DNA from: Microtetraspora sp. NBRC 16547
GTDB lineage: Bacteria > Actinomycetota > Actinomycetes > Streptosporangiales > Streptosporangiaceae
DNA length: 64,000 nucleotides
Direction of reading: 5' to 3'
NCBI RefSeq assembly: GCF_030268965.1
Contig: NZ_BSSE01000004.1
Span: forward strand, 248,001 to 312,000
Both the position numbers and the translations under genes were made by a program. Each line of letters starts with the position of its first letter. Positions within the stretch are counted from its first letter, which is position 1. This document shows, in pieces, positions 35,888-44,573 of the stretch. The notes beneath the pieces are model-generated. The model ran no database searches, was not told where the DNA came from, and worked only from the letters and a program-made list of their open reading frames with translations.

Positions 35888-38563
35888 CTACGCCCGGTCC
35901 GCGTGGCGACGCTCGAACCACGCCTTGGCCGCCAGGAGCACGGCGCCGTAGACGACCACGACGACCGCGAGCAGCAGGTAGTACGCCGATGGCAGGGCGG
36001 TCATGCCGAGCAGGGGCGCGAGCGGTGAGAGCGGCAGCAGCAGGCCCACGGTCACGAGGAAGCAGGCGGCGATCCCGAGCGGCAGGGGGACGTGGCGCCG
36101 CCCGCGCAGCAGCAGCATCGCCACTGCCTGCGTGAGCAGGTTCTCGACGAACCACCCGGTGTGGAAGGCGGCCTGGCCGGCCACCTGGCCGGACCACGGG
36201 ACGGCCGACGCCAGCACGGCGAAGGTGGTCAGGTCGGCCAGAGCGTTGAGCGGACCGAAGACGGCGATGAAGCGCAGGAGACCGCGCGGTCGCAGCCGGG
36301 AGGGACGCCTCAGCGCGGCGCGATCCGGCCGGTCGAACGCGTACGCGAGCTGGGCGGCGTCGAAGCACAGGTTCTGCAACAGGACCTGCGTCGGCAGCAT
36401 CGGCAGGAAGGGCAGGGTCAGCCCGGCCGCGAGCATCGCGATGACGTTGCCGAGGTTGGAGGACAGGACGACGCGCAGATAGGTGACGATGTTGCCGGTG
36501 CTGCGTCGCCCCGCCATGATCGCGTGATCGATGGCGGTGAGGTCCTTGGCCGCCAGCACCACGTCGGCCGTCTGCCGCGTCACGTCCACGGCGTCGCTGG
36601 GGCACATCCCGACGTCGGCGGCCCGCAGCGCGGGCAGGTCGTTGACCCCGTCGCCGAGGAACCCGGTCGTGCTCCCGGCCGCGCGCAGCGCCGTGACGAT
36701 GCGCGCCTTGTGCTCGGGAGTGCAGCGCGCGAACACTGTGGAACGCGTGGCGAGCTCGGCCACGGCGGCGTCGGTGAGGCCGTCGATCCGGTCGGCGGTG
36801 ACGACCGTTCCCGGGTCGAGGCCGAGATCGCGGCAGACGCGGGCGGCGGTGCCCGGATGGTCGCCGGTCAGGACCTTGACCGCGACGCCGCGCCTCGCGA
36901 GAACGGCCAGCGCCTCTCCGGCTTGCGGGGCGAGCGTGTCGCGCAGCCCGACGAAGCCGAGGAAGGTGAGATCACGCTCGTCGTCGGGGCCGTACGAACC
37001 CGGGCGGGCGGGACGGTCGGCGAGCGCGACGGCGAGCAGGCGGAGCCCGGCCGCGGCCTGCTCCTCCGCGAACCGGCGCAGGCGCTCCTCGGTGGCGGCG
37101 TCGAGCTCCTCGTCCGCGCCGCCCGCCCGCACCAGCGTGCAGCGATCCAGCACGTCCTCGACGGCGCCCTTGGCGACCAGGGTGTGCACCGCCGTGCGGT
37201 CCGGGTGGCGCACGACCGCGCAGGAGCTGCGGCGCACGGGATCGAACGGCAGCGCCGCCACCCCTTCGGAGGCGGGCAGGTCGTCCCCGAGCTCCTCGGC
37301 GGCGTCCAGGATCGCCTCGTCGAGAGCGTCCGGGTTGGGGAGATCCGCGAGCTGGAGCGTCCACAGGCTGTTGACGGCCGCCCAGCGCAGGACATCCGGA
37401 TCGTGGCGGCCGTCCGGGCCGACGGAGCAGTCGAGGACGGGCAGATCCTGGGTGAGGGTGCCGGTCTTGTCAGTGCAGAGGACGTCCACCGCGCCGAGAT
37501 CGTGCAGCGCCGCCAACCGTCTCACGATCATTCCGTGGCTGCGCGCGAGCAGGGCGGAGCCACGGGCCAGCGCCGTGGTGACGATGACGGGCAGCATCTC
37601 GGGCGTCAACCCGACGGCCACGGCGACGGCGAACGGCAGCGTCGCCAGACCGCGCCCCCGGACCGCGGCGTCCGCCACGAGCACGACAGGCGGGATCAGC
37701 AGCATGAACCGGATGAGCAGCCAGGAGATCCCGTTCACCGAGCGGTCGAACGAGGACGGCCGCCCCTCACGCGCGCCCTCTTGATGCGCGCCGGCGAACC
37801 GGGTGTTCGCGCCGGTCGCCACAACGACCGCGAAGCCGCCGCCGGAGGCCACGCCGCTGCCCTGGAAGCACAGGTGCGGCTGGTCGAACAGGTTCGTGGT
37901 CGCGGTGCCCGGCATGGCGGCAGGCGTGTCGACCGCGTGTTTGGCGACGGGGCGTGACTCGCCGGTGAGCGCCGCCTGGTGGACGGTGAGACCGCTCGAC
38001 CGCAGCAGCAGCACGTCCGCGGGCACGAGGTCACCCGGACCCAGCCGGATCACGTCGCCGGGCACCAGTTGGTCGACGGGGATCTCCCGCGACAGCGACG
38101 CCGCGGTCTCGCTCGCCCGGCGCCGCACCGTCGCGGTGGTGGCGACCAGCTCGCGCAGCGCGGCGATGGACCGGTCGGCGCGGTACTCACCGCCGGACCG
38201 CAGCACGCAGCTGACGACCACCAGCAGCACGATCACGCACGCGGTCGCCCACGACGCGATGGCCGCGGACACCAGCCCGAGGCACAGCAGCACCATGGTG
38301 AACGGGTCGCGCAGGCTGCGCGCGAGACGCCGGGTCCAGGAGGCCGGGGTCCGCGCCGCCACCGTGTTCTCGCCGCACCGCAGCAGGCGCTCCTCGGCCT
38401 GGGCCTCCACCAGGCCGCGCGGCCCGCTCCGCATCAGCCGCAGCACTTCCAGCGAGGTGAGCCCGGCCACGTCGGCGATGGAGACGTGGGCCGGCGGGCC
38501 GTCGTCCGCCTCGGGGCCGCCGCGCCGACCGGTGCCCGCTACGGCCTCAGGCGCCCAGACCAC
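35888..38563 (-). CDS. mgtA: MgtA-type P-ATPase (Mg2+ import)
   Basis: An 891-residue P3B-type ATPase: actuator TGES, phosphorylation site D365-KTGTLT, nucleotide-domain KGA, and hinge GDGVNDLPAL. Membrane segments GLTPEMLPVIVTTALARG and NLGNVIAMLAAGLTLPFLPMLPTQ, with the FDRPD loop, are characteristic of MgtA/MgtB importers rather than Ca2+ or heavy-metal pumps. The GTG start overlaps the ArsR gene stop by 17 bp, so regulator and pump form an operon. Mg2+ import is inferred from the family; Ni2+ or Co2+ uptake is also known for it. Confidence 0.9.
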   Translation of the reverse strand: MVWAPEAVAGTGRRGGPEADDGPPAHVSIADVAGLTSLEVLRLMRSGPRGLVEAQAEERLLRCGENTVAARTPASWTRRLARSLRDPFTMVLLCLGLVSAAIASWATACVIVLLVVVSCVLRSGGEYRADRSIAALRELVATTATVRRRASETAASLSREIPVDQLVPGDVIRLGPGDLVPADVLLLRSSGLTVHQAALTGESRPVAKHAVDTPAAMPGTATTNLFDQPHLCFQGSGVASGGGFAVVVATGANTRFAGAHQEGAREGRPSSFDRSVNGISWLLIRFMLLIPPVVLVADAAVRGRGLATLPFAVAVAVGLTPEMLPVIVTTALARGSALLARSHGMIVRRLAALHDLGAVDVLCTDKTGTLTQDLPVLDCSVGPDGRHDPDVLRWAAVNSLWTLQLADLPNPDALDEAILDAAEELGDDLPASEGVAALPFDPVRRSSCAVVRHPDRTAVHTLVAKGAVEDVLDRCTLVRAGGADEELDAATEERLRRFAEEQAAAGLRLLAVALADRPARPGSYGPDDERDLTFLGFVGLRDTLAPQAGEALAVLARRGVAVKVLTGDHPGTAARVCRDLGLDPGTVVTADRIDGLTDAAVAELATRSTVFARCTPEHKARIVTALRAAGSTTGFLGDGVNDLPALRAADVGMCPSDAVDVTRQTADVVLAAKDLTAIDHAIMAGRRSTGNIVTYLRVVLSSNLGNVIAMLAAGLTLPFLPMLPTQVLLQNLCFDAAQLAYAFDRPDRAALRRPSRLRPRGLLRFIAVFGPLNALADLTTFAVLASAVPWSGQVAGQAAFHTGWFVENLLTQAVAMLLLRGRRHVPLPLGIAACFLVTVGLLLPLSPLAPLLGMTALPSAYYLLLAVVVVVYGAVLLAAKAWFERRHADRA

Positions 38564-38897
38564 GGATGCGCTCCGACGCCTCCCCGCGATCCGTCAGCCG
38601 CCCGACCAGCCATCGGACCATGGTCACGACGTCCTGGTCGTTGATCAGGTAGACCACACGGCGTCCTTCACGGCGCGACCGCACCAGCCCCGCCAGCTTC
38701 AGCTTGGTCAGGTGCTGGCTCACCGCGGGCAGCGCGCCGCCCACGCTCTCGGCGAGCCCGCTCACGTCGCGCTCGCCCTGTGCCAGCGCCCAGACGATCT
38801 GCAGGCGCGCGGGCGAGGCCAGCAGCCCGAAGGCCGCGGCGGCCTCGGTCAGCACCTCGATGGACGGGTCCTCCACGTCGCCGCCGCTCGTCGCCAC
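38547..38897 (-). CDS. ArsR/SmtB-family regulator of the Mg-type ATPase
   Basis: A 116-residue winged-helix repressor: SPARLQIVWALAQGERDVSGLAESVGG, recognition helix ALPAVSQHLTKLKLAGLV, wing SRREGRRVVYLI. It lacks the alpha3 CxC metal box, and the alpha5 segment (NDQDVVTMVRWLV) has acidic residues but no His pair, so its ligand is unclear. GTG 38897 has a GGGAG site seven bases upstream. It overlaps the pump gene by 17 bp and lies downstream of several short repeats. Confidence 0.88.
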   Translation of the reverse strand: MATSGGDVEDPSIEVLTEAAAAFGLLASPARLQIVWALAQGERDVSGLAESVGGALPAVSQHLTKLKLAGLVRSRREGRRVVYLINDQDVVTMVRWLVGRLTDRGEASERIRGLGA

Positions 38898-38981
38898 TGT
38901 CGCTCTCCCGTTCACCGTGCACCGCCTGGACCCTGTGCGGGAATGGGACCTTTCAGTATCCGCTCCGTATCCGCTGAGGGG

Positions 38982-38998
38982 GCTTTCCGCCGGAAAGC
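38982..38998. promoter_or_regulatory. Perfect palindrome upstream of the ArsR gene
   Basis: GCTTTCCG (38982-38989) and CGGAAAGC (38991-38998) flank a single base, 85 bp ahead of the ArsR GTG. GTATCCGCT is also directly repeated close by (about 38957-38976). It is a candidate ArsR operator. Confidence 0.4.
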
Positions 38999-39040
38999 GG
39001 CGCCGTCGGAAAGGGCGCACTCCGCCTGCTCACCGTAGCC

Positions 39041-39129
39041 TCACATCCGACCGTTCACATCCGACCGTTTACATCCGACCGCCCACGACGGCCGACGACG
39101 TGCGGGCGGTCGACGTGTGGGCGGTCGAC
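39041..39129. repeat. Two sets of short tandem repeats between the DUF6542 and ArsR genes
   Basis: TCACATCCGACCGT occurs three times head to tail (39041-39054, 39055-39068, and with changes 39069-39082). Then GTGCGGGCGGTCGAC (39100-39114) is followed directly by GTGTGGGCGGTCGAC (39115-39129), ending at the DUF6542 stop. The two sets share the complementary core CGGTCG. Confidence 0.75.
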
Positions 39130-39130
39130 G

Positions 39131-39619
39131 TCAGTCGCGGGCTTCGCCGTACACGCGGGCCTCGAAGTAGCCCTCGGGCTCGGGATCGAAAGCGGTGTCC
39201 CGGTCGCGCCGAGGCCGGGGCACCTCCGCGCGGGCGGACAGGTCCTCACGCAGCTCGCGCATGTTCTGCGGGAGGCCGCGCCACCACGCGATCCCCAGCA
39301 CGATCGCGGAGCCGCCGAACAGCCACGGCGCGGCGGACGACAGCGAGGTGAACAGCCCGAGCCCCAGCGCCTGGAGCATCGAGGCCGCACGCAGCGACCG
39401 GACGAACTCGATGAACACCGTTGCCGCGAAGAAGACCAGCGGCGGCGTGACCACGAGGGGGAGCAGGTCACGCGGCTGGACCAGCAGGGCGGCCGCGACG
39501 CAGCCCACGACGAAGACCGGCCCAGGGCTGAAGATCTGGCCGAGCAGCGTGATCACGAGGAGCAGGGCGATGGCGCCCCGGGCTGTCAGCCTGAGCTTTA
39601 TCTGATCGGTGCCTCTCAT
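39131..39619 (-). CDS. DUF6542 membrane protein
   Basis: A 162-residue protein with four predicted TM helices (about 15-30, 33-50, 54-72, 85-110) and a charged C-terminal tail (REDLSARAEVPRPRRDRD). It fits DUF6542, a small actinobacterial membrane family repeatedly found near rmuC and ychF. Function unknown. It begins 11 bp after rmuC and is surely co-transcribed with it. Confidence 0.82.
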   Translation of the reverse strand: MRGTDQIKLRLTARGAIALLLVITLLGQIFSPGPVFVVGCVAAALLVQPRDLLPLVVTPPLVFFAATVFIEFVRSLRAASMLQALGLGLFTSLSSAAPWLFGGSAIVLGIAWWRGLPQNMRELREDLSARAEVPRPRRDRDTAFDPEPEGYFEARVYGEARD

Positions 39620-39630
39620 CGTGGCCCCCT

Positions 39631-40911
39631 TTACGACGAGTCTCGCGCCAACTTACCGTTCTGGGCAGGAACAGGAGAGGCGGTTACGCGCTCTTCGTCC
39701 CCCAACTCCGGAACGGCGGGCAGGCGGGGCGGTTCCTCGACCAGCGCGGGGCTCTCCAGCGTGGTGCCCGCGAGACCGAGGTCGCCCATCTTTCTCGCGC
39801 TCACCAGCACGCGGCTCTCCAGCGAGCCGACCGTCCTGTTGTACGCGGTGACGGTCCGGGACAGCGCGCGTCCGAGGCCGTCGACGTGCCGGCTCAGTCC
39901 GCCGAGCCGGTCGTGGAGCTCCTTGCCCAGGTCGAAGACCGCCCGCGCGTTCTCGCTGAGCGCCGCCTGCTGCCAGGCGTACTGGGCCGTGCGCAACATG
40001 GTGATCAGCGTGGTCGGAGTGGCGATGTGCACCCGCCTGTTCATGGCGTATTCCAGCAGGCCGGGGTCCCGTTCGAGCGCCGGGGCGAGGAACGCCTCCC
40101 CGGGGATGAACAGCACCATGAACTCCGGCGCGGGGCTGAACGCCTGCCAGTAGGCCTTGGCGGCCAGCCGGTCGACGTGGTCGCGCAGGTGCCGCGCGTG
40201 CGCGTCGAGCCGGGCTGAGGCCAGGTCCGGGTCGCTCGCCTCGGCGGCCTCCAGGTACGCGGCCAGCGAGACCTTGGAGTCCACGATGATGTTCTTGCCT
40301 CCGCTGAGCCGTACGACCATGTCCGGCCGGACGAGTCCGTCCGGGGTGGCGGCGCTGACCTGCTCGTCGAAGTCGCAGAACCGGGCCATGCCGGCGATCT
40401 CGGCGACCCTGCGGAGCTGCAGCTCGCCCCAGCGGCCCCGTGCCTCCGGCCGTTGCAGCGCGCGGACCAGGGCCGTGGTCTGGCTCCTGAGCTGTTCGGA
40501 GCTCTGCCGTACGAACTCCATCTGCTTGCCCAGCTCGGCGCGGGCGGCGCGAGCGCCGAGCTCGCTCTCGCGGAGCTGGTTCTCGACCTTCGAGAGCGTC
40601 TCCCTGAGCGGCCCGACCAGGTTCTCGACGGCCTGCCTGCGCTGGTCGAGGTCGCCGTTCGCCTCGGCCCTTGTGGTGTTCAGCCGGTTCTCGGCGAGTT
40701 CGAGGAAGCGCAGGTTGTTGAGGTCGAGGGCGCGGGCGCTGAGCGCCTGGAACCGCTCGGCGAGCTGGCTCTCGACGTAGGTGACCTTGTCCTCGGCCGC
40801 CCGTCTTCTCGCCTCGGCCTCGGAGATTCTGGCCCGTGCCAGCAGGAACCCGATCAGGAGCCCCACGGCGAGACCTACGGCGAGCTGGAGGACGAGCGCC
40901 ACGACATCCAC
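39631..40911 (-). CDS. rmuC: DNA recombination protein RmuC
   Basis: A 426-residue RmuC: an N-terminal TM helix (LVLQLAVGLAVGLLIGFLLARA), a coiled-coil of about 120 residues, then the PD-(D/E)XK-like nuclease core (RGRWGELQLRRVAEIAGM, PDMVVRLSGGKNIIVDSKVSLAAYL, with the D-x-K pair in IVDSK). RmuC limits inversions at short inverted repeats and so fits this repeat-rich locus. GTG 40911 is used because the open frame upstream is a hydrophilic tail unlike the family. It heads the rmuC-DUF6542 operon. Confidence 0.92.
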   Translation of the reverse strand: MDVVALVLQLAVGLAVGLLIGFLLARARISEAEARRRAAEDKVTYVESQLAERFQALSARALDLNNLRFLELAENRLNTTRAEANGDLDQRRQAVENLVGPLRETLSKVENQLRESELGARAARAELGKQMEFVRQSSEQLRSQTTALVRALQRPEARGRWGELQLRRVAEIAGMARFCDFDEQVSAATPDGLVRPDMVVRLSGGKNIIVDSKVSLAAYLEAAEASDPDLASARLDAHARHLRDHVDRLAAKAYWQAFSPAPEFMVLFIPGEAFLAPALERDPGLLEYAMNRRVHIATPTTLITMLRTAQYAWQQAALSENARAVFDLGKELHDRLGGLSRHVDGLGRALSRTVTAYNRTVGSLESRVLVSARKMGDLGLAGTTLESPALVEEPPRLPAVPELGDEERVTASPVPAQNGKLARDSS

Positions 40912-41082
40912 GGTTCGGGATGATCCCAGGCAATCCGGTTCCGGAGGGGGAGGCGCGCTGATGTCACCCTTCTGCCGTGAGCCCCGGCAGGCACGGGATC
41001 CCCGTGACGCGGTCGTCGGCGCGGGCAGGATCGGGATCGCGTTCGGCTTGTGCGAGCAGCGCTCATCACTCAAAGTCGTCAT

Positions 41083-41826
41083 GTGACTACTTACGGCTTG
41101 CGCCCCCAGATAGCCGGGATAACGGCCGGGGTGGTGATCGCACTCGTCGTGGGGGTGGGCGCGGTCGTCGCCGCCGGCCGGGAGACCGCCACCGCGCCCG
41201 CCTCGTCACCGTTGGCCTGGGCCGACGGCGCGTGCGTGCGGCGGACCGGCGCGAGGGTCGGGCTCGTACTCTGCGACCGGGCCACGGGCCAGGTCAACCG
41301 GATCGCCGAGCATCCGCCCCAGTGCCCGGCCGACACCGACGAGTTCGTCTCCCTCGGCTCCGGCCGTACGGCCTGCGTGCGCAATGTGGACGGCCCCCAT
41401 CCCGGCGACCCGGGGAGCGGCGGTGGCGTGCTGCGTGCCGGTGACTGCGTCGCCATACGCGGCGGGGAGCGGCCGTGCGCCGCAGGGGACTGGTACGGCC
41501 GCGTGACGAGCGTGACTGACACGGCCCGGCAGTGCCCGCTGGGCACCGTCGAGGCGCTTCCGCTCAGGGGCGGACAGGTGGCCTGCCTCGGCAAGGAGGG
41601 GCGGGTCGTCGCGACGGGGGACTGCGTCGAGCGTCCCACCCTGCCGACCTCGACCCGCCTGCTGGTCAAGGTCGCCTGCACGTCCGACCGGGCGTGGGCG
41701 AAGGTCACCGGCCGGGTCGAGTCGCCGAGCCGGTGCGTGGAGGGGTCCGACCACTATCTCCATTCCCTGCGGGGAACCGAGGTGATCTGCCTGTCTGGTG
41801 TCGGAGTAACCCGTAGCGGCCCGTAA
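41083..41826 (+). CDS. Secreted/anchored triple-repeat Cys-rich protein (LppU-like)
   Basis: A 247-residue protein: an N-terminal TM/signal helix (about 10-30), then three repeats of about 60 residues. Each has four Cys in the order C, C, C, C, with a G-A/D-CV start, a mid C, a C(P/V) after a polar stretch, and a final ..CL or CV. The third reads GDCVERP, VKVACTSDRAWAKV, SRCVEG, EVICLSG, which resembles the LppU/SCO3897 domain. Four disulfide-forming Cys per repeat suit an extracellular fold. Function unknown. The GTG at 41083 has no good ribosome site and an in-frame start 33 bp upstream is possible. Confidence 0.7.
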   Translation: MTTYGLRPQIAGITAGVVIALVVGVGAVVAAGRETATAPASSPLAWADGACVRRTGARVGLVLCDRATGQVNRIAEHPPQCPADTDEFVSLGSGRTACVRNVDGPHPGDPGSGGGVLRAGDCVAIRGGERPCAAGDWYGRVTSVTDTARQCPLGTVEALPLRGGQVACLGKEGRVVATGDCVERPTLPTSTRLLVKVACTSDRAWAKVTGRVESPSRCVEGSDHYLHSLRGTEVICLSGVGVTRSGP

Positions 41827-41837
41827 ACTCGGCCTAC

Positions 41838-42926
<1,089 letters not shown>

Positions 42927-43216
42927 TCGCCGGCCCGCTACGTCTCTGAGCTGCGAGGACAGCAATACCTGGCGGTTAGGTAATCGATGATGCCGCTGGC
43001 CAGGCGTAACGTACTTTTCCGGTGCGACGGTTAGGCATGGGGCGTGGGGCCGGGATGAGTCCTGGTTTGCTCGGTTGCGGCGATGCTTGCACCATGGGCG
43101 TGGCTTTCCTGGAAGAATCGGGCCGACCGCTAGGGTGAAAACTTCAATGCGGCTAACCGGATCGAGAGTAAGACGACACCGCGCCAGCCCGGGGGATCGG
43201 CGCGAGCGGAGGCGTG
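42927..43216. other. Intergenic region before the conjugation-like operon
   Basis: This 290-bp non-coding stretch leads into the operon. GGCGGTTAGG (near 42972) recurs as GACGGTTAGG (near 43027), and a locally AT-richer segment around 43005-43020 could hold a promoter. No terminator with a U tract, riboswitch or att-like repeat was recognised. Confidence 0.4.
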
Positions 43217-44224
43217 ATGGCTCGCAGGTCGAACGTCCAGCCGGATCCTCGGATCGCTGGCGACCCCGAGTCGTCCCCTCCCCAGGACCCTGATCGGGTG
43301 TTCGCCTCGAGCGGGAGCGCCCGCAGGCGCGGGGGTTGGAGCGGCGGTGGGGGCCGCTGGCTCGTCTGGACCGGCCGCGCGATCCTGTGGGCGTTGATCA
43401 TCGTGATCGTCGTCAACGGCGTGCGGGCGCCGTTCGAACGGTTCACCCAGGAGGGTGCCACGACCGGGGCCACGCCCGAGCCGAGCGATTCCGGTTTTCC
43501 GATGACGCAAGCCGCCGCATTTGCAAATCAGTTCGCCGCGGTCTACCTGAATTTCAACGCGTCTAATCCGCGACAAAGAGCGGATCGTTTGAAGGCGTTT
43601 CTCCCCGAGGGCGCGCAGGAGCAGTTCGGCTGGAATGGTTACGGCCAGATGTCCGCGGGCGCGTTCCAGTTCGCGGGAATCAGCGTGCGCGACTCGGCCA
43701 ACGCCGTCGTCACCGTGACATATCAGGCGGGCAGCAGGCGCGGGCTGCTCTCCGTGCCGGTCTATTACGACGGATCGAGGTTCGTCGTGTCCGCGCGGCC
43801 GGGGTTGCTGCCCGCGCCCGGGCCGGCGGGGCTGCCCGCGGTGGGCGAGCCCGACCGCGACTCCGCGACCGAGTCGGAGCTGCGTCCCCAGCTCGAAGGC
43901 TTCTTCAAGGCGTACGCCGCGGGCGACCAGGTGGATCTGCAGCGCTATGTGGCGAACGGCGTGACCATCGAGGGCTTCGACGGTGCGCTCTCGCTCGCCC
44001 AGCTCAAGGATGTCGTGGTCCCGGCGGGCGAGGGGAGCACCAGGGAGGTCACCGCCGTCGTCGTGTGGGCCGTGTCACCGGGCGGGGGCGCCGCCAACTC
44101 GCGTACGGACGATCCGGCCACCCAGCCGGCCGGGCTGGAGCAGGCCTACCGGCTCACGGTGGAGAAGCAGGGCGGCAAATGGTTCGTCGAGGCAGTTCAG
44201 GGCGCGAGCCGCCCCGTGGGGTAG
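43217..44224 (+). CDS. TcpC/VirB8-like conjugal transfer protein
   Basis: A 335-residue bitopic membrane protein: a disordered basic N-terminus of about 45 residues, one TM helix at about 48-68, and two NTF2-like extracytoplasmic domains (about 95-190 and 210-330; PVYYDGSRFVV and VEKQGGKWFVEAV close them). This is the arrangement of TcpC, the VirB8-type scaffold of Gram-positive conjugation systems. GGAGG stands four bases before ATG 43217. It opens a seven-gene plus-strand run with small gaps or overlaps. Confidence 0.82.
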   Translation: MARRSNVQPDPRIAGDPESSPPQDPDRVFASSGSARRRGGWSGGGGRWLVWTGRAILWALIIVIVVNGVRAPFERFTQEGATTGATPEPSDSGFPMTQAAAFANQFAAVYLNFNASNPRQRADRLKAFLPEGAQEQFGWNGYGQMSAGAFQFAGISVRDSANAVVTVTYQAGSRRGLLSVPVYYDGSRFVVSARPGLLPAPGPAGLPAVGEPDRDSATESELRPQLEGFFKAYAAGDQVDLQRYVANGVTIEGFDGALSLAQLKDVVVPAGEGSTREVTAVVVWAVSPGGGAANSRTDDPATQPAGLEQAYRLTVEKQGGKWFVEAVQGASRPVG

Positions 44225-44273
44225 CGCATGACCGAACACGACGCCGCTGATCCATACCCCGGGAGGGCGTGAA

Positions 44274-44552
44274 TTGATTCTGAACACCATTGTGGAGATC
44301 GCGTTGGATCCGTCGGCTCCACCTGTCACAGGGATCAACACCGAGGGCCTGGCGGATTTCCTGCGCAAGTTCTTCGCGCCGCTCTTCCTGGTCGTGGTGT
44401 CCGTCGTGGCGATCTTCTTCCTCTTCACTCGAGAGATCACCAGATTCATGCAGTTCATCATTCTGGCGATCGCGATCGGCGTGATCTTCTACGTGCCCAA
44501 CATCATCGAGGTGACGGCGAGGGCGATCGCGGGGGCGCTCGGCATCAAGTGA
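44274..44552 (+). CDS. Small two-helix membrane protein (TcpD/VirB2 position)
   Basis: A 92-residue protein with two TM helices (about 31-51 and 59-79) joined by a short TREITRF loop, and a polar N-terminus. In Gram-positive conjugation clusters a protein of this size and topology sits here (TcpD/PrgI- or pilin-like). There is no signal peptide. The start is TTG at 44274, with GGGAGG seven bases before. A direct function cannot be read from the sequence. Confidence 0.75.
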   Translation: MILNTIVEIALDPSAPPVTGINTEGLADFLRKFFAPLFLVVVSVVAIFFLFTREITRFMQFIILAIAIGVIFYVPNIIEVTARAIAGALGIK

Positions 44553-44573
44553 TCTGGCAGAGAGGAGGATCGG

